The notes: a model not told the origin generated them from the sequence alone. Numbered from the stretch's first letter, positions 22,741-34,983 are shown. The stretch: DNA of 64,000 nucleotides from Lolium rigidum (GCF_022539505.1 NC_061514.1:218201837-218265836), one strand, 5' to 3'. Program-made: numbers and translations.

Positions 22741-23982
22741 TGTAACGGCCCAGCGTAATACCCCTCTTAGAGTTGTTTGTTCTTTTTCTTTAATGCATCA
22801 TCATGTCATCATGCATCATATCACCAAAAGTTTTATCAAATAAAAATTATTTTAAATAAAAACTATTTCGTTTTCCTCTCATATGGGTTAATAAAACCCT
22901 CCTCTATCCTTTCATTTAACAAAACCCGAAAACCCAATCTTTCAAACAAATAAAATTATTATTTTAAAACTATTTGTTTATCGCGCTCATCTCTCCGTTT
23001 GGATTCAGACTGTGTTTGAATTTGAACTTTGTTGAAAACAGTTTTCAAATTAGATAAGTAAAAGATTTTTTAAAACAAAAATAAAACCCTTCTCCCTTTT
23101 TCTCCCTGGGCCCTCCCCCCTTCTTTCCTCTCAGCCCAGCACCACACAGCCAGTTCCCCTCCTCCTCTCCTTTTTCTTCGGCCCGTTCTTTCTCAGCCCG
23201 ACCCCCTTTTCTTTCCGAAGGGGTAGGCTTTTCCCCTTGTCGTCTTTCCCAGACACGAGAGAGGCGTGAGCTCTCCCGTCGCTGTCCATCCCCGTCGCCA
23301 CCTCCTCCTCACCTGCTCGCCCTCCCCCTTTTAACCCTCTCTCCTCCGCAGCAAACCCTAGCATCTTCCCTCCCTCGTGCCGCCACCCTTCTCCTCTTCA
23401 TCTCCCTCGATTTTCTTCTTCTCTGTGAACCAACGAACAACACTGGCACCCTCCTCCTCATCATGGCGTCGCCGCTGTAGACTTTCCCTTGCTGAGATGA
23501 GACCACCGGAAGATGCGCCTCGTCGTCCTCTTCGTCTGGGTACAAGGAATCGAGTTGGTTCCGCTCCAATCGACGCCAAGGTCGCCGTTTCTCCGCCACG
23601 GCCACCGCGCTCCGGCGAACATTCCGGCCGCCACCGAGCTCCCCCGACCTTGCTGAGTCCTCCAACACGTTCCTGGTGAGATTCCGCACCTCGTGGACCT
23701 TTTCTCCGTCTCCCTCCTCTTCTCAAACGTCATGCCGCATTGATCTGCCTTCTCCGCCGCAGGACCTCGTCGGCGGCGCTACTCCGGTGACCCCCAGGAC
23801 TCCGTACCACCACCATCGGGCTCCCCAAGTTCAGCCGCATCCCCGACGCCATCTTCCCCTTCCCGGTTCGCCCCAGAACGTCATCCCCGTGCTCGTCTGC
23901 AAGCCCCGCCATGGTTGTTTCTTCCCTGAGCTTCCGCATCGGCCTGGATTAAAAGGCTGCGCAACCCGTTTGATGCAACGAT

Positions 23983-24052
23983 AGATGCATCAGCCCAGCT
24001 GGTTTGTCCCTTGTCCCTATATTTGGAGATCCTGGGTTCAATTCCCACATCT
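23983..24052 (+). other. tRNA-like A-box/B-box segment in the N LTR
   Basis: GCCCAGCTGGT resembles a tRNA A box and GGTTCAATTCC fits a B box; their spacing is close to that in a tRNA gene. A 4-bp T stem (TGGG/CCCA) and a 5-bp AGATG/CATCT outer stem can be drawn. The D and anticodon stems do not pair well, so it is not a functional tRNA gene. It is also present at 28205-28274 with changes in both the A-box region and the middle. It could be a tRNA relic or chance. Confidence 0.35.
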
Positions 24053-25628
24053 GGCTAATTAAGCCATCTTTTTGTTCTACATAATTCTCTGAATCAGATC
24101 CAGCTTGATGGGCCTTGACCCAGATCCTCCGACGCAGCCCGCCTCCCCGTGCGCCTAGCTCCTATCCGTCGCCGCTTGCGGGCCGCTGCGGCCCAGCTTC
24201 TTTCCCGACGCAGAACCAGGCCAGATCCGGCCCATCGTCCCTCTCTGGTTATTCCTTGTCCTTTTCTTTTTACAGGAAATGTTCAATCTTGCAAAAATCA
24301 TATCTCTTGGACCGTAACTCAAAATAAAAAGTGTTTTATATGAAAATTGATCATAAAAATGTGAAGATCATGAATATGCCATCCATTCATTTGTTTGCAT
24401 CTCGCATCATGTCGCACGTTGATAGTCATGCATGTTCAACTAACATATATGCGGAGTATTTCGGATACCGACTAGGGTTTCCCCGCTCCGTTTAATATTG
24501 ATGTAGCTCACCCCTGCCATGTCTTGCCATGCTAATCAACATTTAATACGCGGGGTAGATAAACAACTTGAACCTAATAATTGTGTGTCAGAATTCCGAT
24601 TCCTTTTAAATTGGATATAAGTTGCATCGCCGCATCATGTTTGCCATGCCATGCATATCATCATCTCGAGCATGCCGATTCTTTTACCGTAGTAGTAAGA
24701 TGTGCATCCGTTGGTTGTTGTAGCGATTTGCTTCTTCCCGGATAGGATCGCGAAGTGGTGTTGTGAGATACGACAAGAACTCCGGATGTTCCTCGAGAAT
24801 CTCTAACATGCAAGCATTTCCCCTATACTCCTGTCCCTGCAGGAGTCGCTCACCTATTTTATTTTGCCTTCTCCCTCATGCTATCCTTAAGTTACGTTCT
24901 TGTCACGTGTCCCTTCCACTTGTTACCTCAAGCAACCCATATTGCCACCACCACCTCCTATGGCTATTGTTTGGTTTTGGGTCTGCCTTGCGAGTCGTAG
25001 TGCATGCTAGTGCTGTTTATATCTCGTTACCGTTGTTGTTATCTTATCGGGTTATATATTGGGAAGAATCATGGTTACTTTAGTTGTTGATAATTATTTA
25101 GCGGAGGCATCGGTGGGTCAGCTGATCGTTTTGTGACGGCTCACTTGTGTTTCCTAAATAACTTAGGACCCGAGTTCTTGTTATCTGTTCCGAGACTGAG
25201 CGCTCTAACCACACGTGGGTATGCTTACCGGGTCTCCCCTCGACCACTGCCGGAATCTACAGTTTTGTCCAGTGGCCACAATTAGTTTGAAAGTTTTGTT
25301 TCTCCCGAGCGTGCAAGCATGTTTCTTTGTGGTCAGATGATATGATATTACTTTTGGGGAAGCCATGTTGCCATGTAACCCCGTTGTCTCTTGCACGCTC
25401 GTAGGCGCGGTACGTATTGCTGAAGATGGATTCACCCTGCGGGCACTGTTTCCATCCGAAAGCCGTAGACGCAAACACCTAAGTCCGCTTCGGAGCACGG
25501 CCGGACTTCGATACTGGTTAACTTAGTTAGGTGGCTTCCTGGACATTGTTGTAGTGAAGGAGAGTGCGTGTCGTGATATCCACCTGTCATAAGTGGGTTG
25601 ATCGTGCGTGTGGGCACATTTGGGCACC

Positions 25629-25676
25629 CCTGCAGGATTACAATCTTATCGATAAGCCGCGTCCGCGGTTATGGAC
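25629..25676 (+). promoter_or_regulatory. Composite palindromic LTR box, N left LTR
   Basis: Sense strand: palindrome CCTGCAGG, spacer, the perfect 12-bp palindrome CTTATCGATAAG, then GCCGCGTCCGCGGTTATGG. It lies ~0.85 kb from the LTR's 3' end. The arrangement matches D and E although the surrounding LTR sequences differ. Confidence 0.8.
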
Positions 25677-26495
25677 GACTTGGAGCTGTATGACTCGACC
25701 ATAGACAACTTACACCTGTTGTTTATTAATAATAACTTGTGTAGTAAGTTAGCACGACTCCAATAATAAATGGTTAAAACTTGACAACCGTGTGAGTGCC
25801 TTTGAAGTACCTCCTGGCGAGGGGGGAACACATCGGCTGTGTTATGTTTGCAGAGTATAGAACTGTTAGTTACACTCTCTCATCTTCTCTGATTAGACGA
25901 ATGTTGTAGAGTGTCTCTATAGGTTTTTAGTGCTTGCGCGCTGCCGCTTAACCCCACCATATTGCCTATGATGTTCCTCTAAGTCCCCTGCGTGCCTCAA
26001 GTACAAAGGACGACTGGTTGACGAATGCTTATACGTCTTGAAGTCTTGTTAAGTACGAACCCGTACTTATTGCTGCTTCTACGGGATATAACCGGGCAGG
26101 TATGAAGATATGTTCGATGAAGACGACGCTAGCAAGGTTACCCTTCCGGCTTGGCCTGGGCAGGGTTATGGACGCCACTGGTTATCTTCAGGACTCTTAG
26201 TCCAATTTGTATCTTGTCCGTACTCGGACGCATTTGATCTTTTGTATGATTCGGATCTTTGTATGTATCTATTTGTATCTTGAGTTCTTGACTCGTTGCA
26301 GTCTTTGTTGTAATATATGTTTCCTTGTGGGATCTATTGTAATCCTATTGTAATGTTACCGCTCGTGTTAATTCCTCTGGCATCACGTGTGTGATTCGTC
26401 GCGCACGTCGTGTCGGAGGGCGTCTCAGAATCGATATCGTGCGGATTTTGGCGGGATCGCTGGGATCCTCATGGTACCGGTTCCGGGGCGTCACA

Positions 26496-26960
26496 AGTTG
26501 GTATCAGAGCCTCAGGTTGACGGTACCCCACTAGTCCAGCCTGTAGGATAACCTTGCGTCGTTCAGCTTAGAGCGTCAAAACTATTTTTCTAAAATCCAT
26601 TGAATAGATCTGATTAGCTCTGGATTTTTCTTCTTACCTCTATTCTTTCTCCTCTTATCTATGCGAGTTTTGAGTCTTCTCTCTTATTTGAGTTCTCTGA
26701 GTCTTAGGTTTCGATGCGGGTTGAACGATCCTTGCCTTATCCTAATAGGTCCGATCTTCTGAGGTCACGACGAAAGCTCGTCATCGACAGCGGAACAACG
26801 ACTTCTTGCTGGTGGTGTCGCCCGTTCTACATGGAGCAAGAATTCATGTTAGTGGTGTCGAGGAGCTCGACACGTCGCCAGAAGATCCGATAGTTCCACC
26901 TCTCTCCCCCGTACCTGGACTTGGGATCTCGGGGAGCGATCCCTTGTTAGTGGTGTCGAT
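26496..26960 (+). mobile_element. Interior of element N with primer-binding site
   Basis: TTGGTATCAGAGC at 26498-26510 matches the initiator-Met tRNA primer site. The rest has no protein motif. Three copies of a GTGGTGTCG-containing motif (near 26,811, 26,850 and 26,951) punctuate its right half, the last abutting the right LTR. The bases before that LTR (TTAGTGGTGTCGAT) are not purine-rich, so no polypurine tract is recognisable. Confidence 0.85.
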
Positions 26961-29900
26961 TGTAACGGCCCAGGGTAATACCCCTCTTAGAGTTGTTTGT
27001 TCTTTTTCTTTAATGCATCATCATGTCATCATGCATCATATCACCAAAAGTTTTATCAAATAAAAATTATTTTAAATAAAAACTATTTCGTTTTCCTCTC
27101 ATATGGGTTAATAAAACCCTCCTCTATCCTTTCATTTAACAAAACCCGAAAACCCAATCTTTCAAACAAATAAAATTATTATTTTAAAACTATTTGTTTA
27201 CTGCCGCTCATCTCTCCGTTTGGATTCAGACTGTGTTTGAATTTGAACTTTGTTGAAAACAGTTTTCAAAATAGATAAGTAAAAGATTTTTTAAAACAAA
27301 AATAAAACCCTTCTCCCTTTTTCTCCCTGGGCCCTCCCCCCTTCTTTCCTCTCAGCCCAGCACCACACAGCCAGTTCCTCTCCTCCTCTCCTTTTTCTTC
27401 GGCCCGTTCTTTCTCAGCCCGACCCCCTTTTCTTTCCGAAGGGGTAGGCTTTTCCCCTTGTCGTCTTTCCCAGACACGAGAGAGGCGTGAGCTCTCCCGT
27501 CGCTGTCCATCCCCGTCGCCACCTCCTCCTCACCTGCTCGCCCTCCCCCTTGTAACCCTCTCTCCTCCGCAGCAAACCCTAGCATCTTCCCTCCCTCGCG
27601 CCGCCACCCTTCTCCTCTTCATCTCCCTCGATTTTCTTCTTCTCTGTGAACCAACTAACAACACTGGCACCCTCCTCCTCATCATGGCGTCGCCGCTGTG
27701 GACCTTCCCTTGCTGAGATGAGACCACCGGAAGATGCGCCTCGTCGTCCTCTTCGTCTGGGTACAAGGAATCGAGTTGGTTCCGCTCCAATCGACGCCAA
27801 GGTCGCCGTTTCTCCGCCACGGCCACCGCGCTCCGGCGAACATTCCGGCCGCCACCGAGCTCCCCCGACCTTGCTGAGTCCTCCAACACGTTCCTGGTGA
27901 GATTCCGCACCTCGTGGACCTTTTCTCCGTCTCCCTCCTCTTCTCAAACGTCATGCCCGCATTGATCTGCCTTCTCCGCCGCAGGACCTCGTCGGCGGCG
28001 CTACTCCGGTGACCCCCAGGACTCCGTACCACCACCATCGGGCTCCCCAAGTTCAGCCGCATCCCCGACGCCATCTTCCCCTTCCCGGTTCGCCCCAGAA
28101 CGTCATCCCCGTGCTCGTCTGCAAGCCCCGCCATGGTTGTTTCTTCCCTGAGCTTCCGCATCGGCCTGGATTAAAAGGCTGCGCAACCCGTTTGATGCAA
28201 CAATAGATGCAGCAGCCCAGCTGCTTTGTCCCTTGTCCCTATACGTGGAGATCCTGGGTTCAATTCCCACATCTGGCTAATTAAGCCATCTTTTTGTTCT
28301 ACATAATTCTCTGAATCAGATCCAGCTTGATGGGCCTTGACCCAGATCCTCCGACGCAGCCCGCCTCCCCGTGCGCCTAGCTCCTATCCGTCGCTGCTTT
28401 CAGGCCAGTTGCGGCCCAGTTCTTTCCCGACGCAGAACCAGGCCAGATCCGGCCCATCGTCCCTCTCTGGTTATTCCTTGTCCTTTTCTTTTTACAGGAA
28501 ATGTTCAATCTTGCAAAAATCATATCTCTTGGACCGTAACTCGAAATAAAAAGTGTTTTATATGAAAATTGATCAGAAAAATGTGAAGATCATGAATATG
28601 CCACCCATTCATCTGTTTGCATCTCGCATCATGTCGCACGTTGATAGTCGTGCATGTTCACCTAACATATATGCGGAGTATTTCGGATACCGACTAGGGT
28701 TTCCCCGCTCCGTTTAATATTGATGTAGCTCACCCCTGCCATGTCTTGCCATGCTAATCAACATTTAATATGCGGGGTAGATAAACAACTTGAACCTAAT
28801 AATTGTGTGTCGGAATTCCGATTCCTTTTAAATTGGATATAAGTTGCATCGCCGCATCATGTTTGCCATGCCATGCATATCATCATCTCGAGCATGCCGA
28901 TTCTTTTACCGTAGTAGTAAGATGTGCATCCGTTGGTTGTTGTAGCGATTTGCTTCTTCCCGGATAGGATCGCGAAGTGGTGTTGTGAGATACGACAAGA
29001 CCTCCGGATGTTCCTCGAGAATCTCTAACAGGCAAGCATTTCCCCTATACTCCTGTCCCTGCAGGAGTCGCTCACCTATTTTATTTTGCCTTCTCCCTCA
29101 TGCTATCCTTAAGTTGCGTTCTTGTCACGTGTCTCTTCCACTTGTTACCTCAAGCAGCCCATATTGCCACCACCACCTCCTATGGCTATTGTTTGGTTTT
29201 GGGTCTGCCTTGCGAGTTGTAGTGCATGCAAGTGCTGTTTATATCTCGTTACCGTTGTTGTTATCTTATCGGGTTATATATTGGGAAGAATCATGGTTAC
29301 TTTAGTTGTTGATAATTGTTTAGCGGAGGCATCGGTGGGTCAGCTGATCGTTTTGTGACGGCTCACTTGTGTTTCCTAAATAACTTAGGACCCGAGTTCT
29401 TGTTATCTGTTCCGAGACTGAGCGCTCTAACCACACATGGGTATGCTTACCGGGTCTCCCCTCGACCACTGCCGGAATCTACAGTTTTGTCCAGTGGCCA
29501 CAATTAGTTTGAAAGTTTTGTTTCTCCCGAGCGTGCAAGCCTGTTTCTTTGTGGTCAGATGATATGATATTACTTTTGGGGAAGCCATGTTGCCTTGTAA
29601 CCCCGTTGTCTCTTGCACGCTCGTAGGCGTGGTACATATTGCTGAAGATGGATTCACCCTGCGGGCACTGTTTCCATCCGAAAGCCGTAGACGCAAACAG
29701 CTAAGTCCGCTTCAGAGCACGGCCGGACTTCGATACGGGTTAACTTAGTTAGGTGGCTTCCTGGACATTGTTGTAGTGAAGGAGAGTGCGTGTCGTGATA
29801 TCCACCTGTCATAAGTGGGTTGATCGTGCGTGTGGGCACATTTGGGCACCCCTGCAGGGTTACAATCTTATCGATAAGCCGCGTCCGCGGTTATGGACGA

Positions 29901-30719
29901 CTTGGAGCTGTATGACTCGACCATAGACAACTTACACCTATTGTTTATTAATAATAACTTGTGTAGTAAGTTAGCACGACTTCAATAATAAATGGTTAAA
30001 ACTTGACAACCGTGTGAGTGCCTTTGAAGTACCTCCTGGCGAGGGGGGAACACATCGGCTGTGTTATGTTTGCAGAGTATAGAACTGTTAGTTACGCTCT
30101 CTCATCTTCTCTGATTAGATGAATGTTGTAGAGTGTCTCTATAGGTTTTTAGTGCTTGCGCGCTGCCTCTTAACCCCACCAAATTGCCTATGATGTTCCT
30201 CTCGCGTCCTCTAAGTCCCCTGCGTGCCTCAAGTACAAAGGACGACTGGTTGACGAATGCTTATACGTCTTGAAGTCTTGTTAAGTACGAACCCGTACTT
30301 ATTGTTGCTTCTACGGGATATAACCGGGCAGGTATGAAGATATGTTCGATGAAGACGACGCTAGCAAGGTTACCCTTCCGGCTTGGCCTGGGCAGGGTTA
30401 TGGACGCCACTGGTTATCTTCAGGACTCTTAGTCCAATTTGTATCTTGTCCGTACTCGGACGCATTTGATCTTTTGTATGATTCGGATCTTTGTATGTAT
30501 CTATTTGTATCTTGACTCGTTGGAGTCTTTGTTGTAATATATGTTTTCTTGTGGGCTCTATTGTAATCCTGTTGTAATGTTACCGCTCGTGTTAATTCCT
30601 CTGGCATCACGTGTGTGATTCGTCGCGCACGTCGTGTCGGAGGGCGTCTCAGAATCGATATCGTGCGGATTTTGGCAGGATCGCTGGGATCCTCATGGCA
30701 CCGGTTCCGGGGCGTCACA
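26961..30719 (+). repeat. 3' LTR of element N (3759 bp)
   Basis: Partner of 22741-26495, with the same TGTAACGG start and CGTCACA end. It has small insertions relative to the left copy near 30,200 (about 9 bp) and a small deletion near 30,515 (about 8 bp). The tRNA-like segment (28205-28274) and the palindromic box (29851-29898) are retained. Confidence 0.95.
29851..29898 (+). promoter_or_regulatory. Composite palindromic LTR box, N right LTR
   Basis: Same layout as at 25629: CCTGCAGG, CTTATCGATAAG and GCCGCGTCCGCGGTTATGG. Both palindromes and the core are unchanged between the two LTRs; the only difference is one base in the spacer. Confidence 0.8.
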
Positions 30720-32466
30720 CTTGGGCCTCAAGCTCTTCGATTTCCCCTACATTGTTAGTAACAACACAAGTACTAGAGGAAGTAGAAGCTTTATTGTTAG
30801 AGCAACAAGGCAATGTATGCAATTCACCACAAGATATAGCAATAGCATGGGTGGGTGAATTACTAGCACAAGCACATGGATTTTTAGAGCAACAAGGCAT
30901 AGAAGGTAGTTCACCACAAGATAAATCAATAGCATGAGTGGGTGAACTAAAAGCACTAGCACATGGTAAAATAGCATTTTGAGAGGTAGTGCTAGTACTC
31001 ACATGAGGCTCACAAGATTTTACCTTTGACATGATAGCCTCATGAGCTAACTTTAGCAAATCATGAGAGACTAGAAGATCATCATGGGAGCTAGAAAGCT
31101 TTCCATAATTTTCTTCCAATTTCTCATAATTGCTTGTTAGCAAAGCAAGTTGAGCCCTTAGCTCAACATTCTCCTTCAAGATGGAAGCTTCACAAGTGGT
31201 AGAGTTAGTAGCACAAGAAGGCAACTTAGCAAGCTCTATTAGGTTGAGAGCCTTAAATTGCTCATGTGACTCGGTGAGTTTGATGAGCTCACTCTCCATG
31301 GTCCTAGAACCATTTTTGAGAAGCTCAATATCCTCAAGGAGTTTAGCATGAGCAATTACTACCTCATCATTTTTAATTTTAAAATCATGTGCCACCTCTA
31401 AAGCTCTATCACGAGATTCCTTTACTTTAGTTAGCTCTAGAGTAAAGGTCTCCTCAAGAGATTCATTGGTGGTTTGTTGTTCTTCAAGAGCTTCACTAAG
31501 AGTTGCAATCTCGTTTGCATACTCGCGCTCATGCCCTTCCATTTTCTCAGTAAGTTTTGTGCTCTCAATGGCAAAAGCCAAGATTTTCATGAAGTTAGAG
31601 CAAGCAAATTTCTTATCATGGAGAGCATGGAATACTAACTCACCCATCATGTTTAAGGAAGCAACATTAAGTTCTTCCATATCATCATCCTCATCATCAC
31701 TAGATATATAGGGTTCCAAGGAAGGAGATACCTTAGAAGCCTTAGCCATAAGGCAAGTGTGGGAACCATGAGATGATGAAGAGGACGAAGTAATTGAAGC
31801 TCCATCCAAGATCTTGTCTTGGCCCATAGTATCCTTGGTTCCCTCTACATTGTTAGTCACAAAAATACTAGAGGAAAGAAAAGTATGTTCATTATGGCAA
31901 CAAGACAAGGCGAGCACATCATCATGGAATGAAGATATGCAAGGACTACCAACACTAGCATGTAAAGCATTTATAGTGCTACAAGTGTTAAAGTCCAAAG
32001 ATGAAACATTGCAATGGGATAGGGATGTAGAATCATCAAGAGAAAGCTCACTATCAACAATACAATGTTCATCACCACTCACCATACCATTACCTTGTGT
32101 CTTACCACACATTGGTGAAGTGGAAGGAGTGCGATCATCCTCAATGGTCTTGGACCCACCATATGTATCTCGAAGCTTTGTCCAAAACTCACGAGCACTC
32201 CGGAAAGGCGTGATGGAGGAAATCACTACATGACTCACAACATGGAAAAGCACTTTAGTAGCTTGAGCATCTAGATAAGAGTTTTTCTTCTCCTCAAAAG
32301 TTGGATTTTGTGGATCCTTAGGAGGAGAAAAACCCATATCAAGAATTTGCTCCACATGTGGGTGCATGACCCTAAAATAATCAAGCATGTAGAATTTCCA
32401 AGCATCATAATTAGTGCCATCAAATGTAAATGTGGAAATGTGCACTAATCCTCTAGCCGACGTCAT
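30720..32466 (-). pseudogene. Gag of element A, N-terminal part (copia/Sirevirus type)
   Basis: The frame begins at ATG 32466, about 45 bp inside the primer site, and reads ~580 codons to the insertion point of N. Residues ~10-110 contain FDGTNYDAWKFYMLDYF and later REFWTKLRDTYGG, the pattern of copia-type Gag (UBN2-like) domains. The middle is Ser-rich with an acidic stretch SSDDEDDDMEELN. Residues ~290-480 are rich in Glu, Lys and Leu with heptad character (EKMEGHEREYANEIATLSE), likely coiled coil. The C-terminal part has Cys/Ser-rich repeats (HAIDLSCGELPSMPCC, HAIAISCGELHTLPCC). The rest of the ORF is at 22113-22740. Together they would make a Gag-like protein near 790 residues with no pol. 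Confidence 0.8.
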
Positions 32467-32508
32467 ACTCTATAGGTGGTGAAGCCCAACTAGATAAGAG
32501 AGCCCTAA

Positions 32509-32520
32509 CTCTGATACCAA
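32509..32520 (-). other. Primer-binding site of element A
   Basis: The minus strand TTGGTATCAGAG, one base from the LTR end at 32522, matches the initiator-Met tRNA primer. It fixes the minus orientation and makes 32522-34978 the 5' LTR. Confidence 0.9.
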
Positions 32521-32521
32521 T

Positions 32522-34978
32522 TGAATGTACTAGGACGTCGCCTAGAGGGGGGGGGGTGAATAGGCGGTGTATAAAAACTTCTACTTGAGAGCTAAACTAG
32601 GCGGAATAAAACTACACATGTGTTTACTAGTTTAGCTCAAAGCCTATCAACAAGGGGTTTGCATAAGAGCACAAACAACCTATGCTAGCATGATGAGCAA
32701 CAAGGTGATAACAAGATAGGTATAGCATCAAGCATGATAGATATCACAATGTAAAGCGCATAGGTAAAGGAGCTTGGGTTGAGAAGTAACCGGTGCACGA
32801 GGAGACGACGATGTATCCCGAAGTTCACACCCATGGGTGCTACGTCTCCGTTGGAGCGGTGTGGAGGCACGAGGCAGTCCAATAAGCCACTAGGGCCACC
32901 ATATTCTCCTCGAGCCTTTCCTCCAAGGAGGAAAGCCTCGATCCACTAAGGGACCCTTGAGGGTGGTCACCGAAACCGTACAAGCTTGGGCAAACTCCCA
33001 AGTATCAAGCTTGAGGCAACTCCACAACACGGAGGCTCTCAAGTACAAGGCCACAAGAGGCTACAACACGCCACACCGGCAACAAAGCCACTAAGACACC
33101 AACGCGCCACAACCGGCTCCAAAACCACAAAGGCTAATACACTCCACAAAGGCAACACCGCCACAAAGGCTACAACGCCACAAAGACGACAAGGCCACAA
33201 AGGCTACAAGGCCACAAAGGCTAGAACACCACAAAGGCAACAAGGCCACTAAGGCAACAACACCACTAAGGTCAACATGCCCTCTACGAGATCGAAACCC
33301 CGGAGAGAACCCAAACCGATGCACCTAATGCTATGGCTAAGAACACCACTAAGATGCCCAAGTTCTTCTCTCCCAAATTCCAACAAAGCTACAAAAGATA
33401 TTGGGGGAATAAGGGAGGAAGAATAAATATGTGGAGAAACACAAAATAACTCCAAGACCTAGATCTAGCAGGATCCCCTCACTTGGAGAGGGATTCAATT
33501 GGTGAAGCTCTAGATCTAGGTCTCCTCTCTCCTTTCCCTCAAAAATATGCAAGAAATAGTGGAGGGATCAAGAGGAGGAAGAATCAACTCAAGGTCAACA
33601 ATGGAGGAGAGAGAATGGAGGGGGAGAAGTGTTTGGGTCGGAGGTGGAAGATAGGTATAAATAGGGGGCCCAAAATATAGCTGTTGGAGGAACAAAAACG
33701 GTCAGATTCGCGCCCGAGCGGTACTACCGCTTGTCAAAGCGGTACTACCGCTCGCGCGCGATCTGTGCATAAAACAGGCGAAAAAGGCCCGAACCGGTAG
33801 TACCGCTGTGCAAAGCGGTACTACCACTTGTGCAAAAAATCCAAGCAGATCTGAACATGCATGCAGGAGAGAGAGGGGAAAACAACAGTAGGAGGAAGCA
33901 GCACGAATCAGAGCAGAGCAGCAGCAGGCCACGCAGTGGTAGCATGCAATAATGGAGGCGTGGGCGGGAGCAGCATGCGTGGGGCCGCGCGGAGCCAGCA
34001 TCTCCCGATCGAGGACAGCGAGCAGGTCAACGCACGCAGCGAGCAGCGCTCGAGCTGCGGGAGCCGCCGGGCGAGCTGGCGCGTGGCCTGGCGAGGTGGA
34101 GCTGGGCTGCGCGGTGCGGGAGCGGAGTGGAGCGGGCCGACGGCTGCCCAAGGCGGGGACGGCCCAGTGCGGGAGGAGGCCGCAGCGGCGTGGGTGGGCC
34201 GGACTGGTGGGCGAGGCCCACGCGCGGGAGAAGAGGTGAAGGCTGAAAAAAAATAAGTGGGCCAGCGGTAGTACCGGGCCCGGTACCGGCCTGGTACCGG
34301 TATGCTCTCTGTGAGCAAAAATGCATGTGCGCTAGCTAGGCCGGTACCGCTCGCGCTAGTACCGGTCGGCCCAGTACTTCTTTTTCTTTTCTTTTTCAAA
34401 AACGAGGCAACCGTAAAAACCATAACTTGAGCTACGAAAGTCCAAATGAGGTGAAACCAATTTTGCCGGAAAGAGGGCGACAAGAGCTACCTCTACACAA
34501 GGTGAAAACATGGAAAAGAGAGAATGATGATTTTCTCATGGTCATAGAGGTGTAACCTCTCAATACGGTATATCGGGAAAATCATCACCCTCACATATGC
34601 AACATGCGATGCATCCGGAATCCGTTTCCGATGAGCTAGAGCTTGTCATGAGAATGAACACAAGCTCTAACCCATCTCATGGATAAGAACCAAGAACAAC
34701 CAAGAAACACGATGCAATGCATGCTAGGTTTGAGCTCTCTCCGATGATGTGACCTTCTACACCGTCTTCTCTCTTCATCTTCAACACCGTCTTCATCTCT
34801 TTTCGACACCATCTTCATCGGTCTTCTTCATCATACTCGATCTTCTCCATCTTGCAACCTTGAAACCGACACTTGGCTATGGACTTGACCTAAGATATAT
34901 TCTCAATGCAACCGTTAGTCCATAGGGATTGTCATCAATTACCAAAACCACACATGGGGTAATGGACATGTTCTTTCA
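32522..34978 (-). repeat. 5' LTR of copia-type element A (2457 bp)
   Basis: Pairs with 17347-19938 and has the same TGAATGTACTAGG start and GTTCTTTCA end. It lacks ~135 bp of CTTCATC-rich sequence present in the other LTR, near 34,755, consistent with slippage or recombination between short repeats. It has a run of nine or ten G near 32,549 where the other copy reads GGGAGGGCGG. The target duplication AGGGG follows at 34979-34983. Confidence 0.93.
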
Positions 34979-34983
34979 AGGGG

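Larger units (their letters stand above)
22741..26495 (+). repeat. 5' LTR of element N (3755 bp)
   Basis: It runs from TGTAACGGCCCAG to GGGGCGTCACA and is followed at once by a primer-binding site. It pairs with 26961-30719; by eye I count roughly 55-60 substitutions plus a few small indels, about 1.5% difference. It contains a GC-rich, pyrimidine-rich part (23,080-23,900), a tRNA-like A/B-box pair (23,983-24,052) and the composite palindromic box (25,629-25,676). The open frames within it are present in both LTRs and look non-coding. Confidence 0.95.
22741..30719 (+). mobile_element. Element N: LTR retrotransposon with 465-bp interior
   Basis: Two ~3.76 kb LTRs flank only 465 bp. The 5-bp target duplication CTTGG is intact at 22736-22740 and 30720-30724. 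Orientation is plus, from the primer site after the left LTR. There is no gag, pol or obvious polypurine tract. It is inserted in the gag ORF of element A. LTR ends (TGTAACGG...CGTCACA) and primer type point to Tekay/Del-type Gypsy, by inference. It is non-autonomous, of LARD-like build but with an exceptionally short interior. Confidence 0.93.

Noticed and set aside
23131..23984. Arg/Pro-rich ORFs repeated at 27,352-28,206
   Set aside because: They lie in the GC-rich part of both N LTRs, on both strands, with low-complexity composition. Copying of the LTR explains the repetition.
23983..24052. A functional tRNA gene
   Set aside because: D and anticodon stems do not pair and no anticodon loop is recognisable, so it is listed only as tRNA-like.
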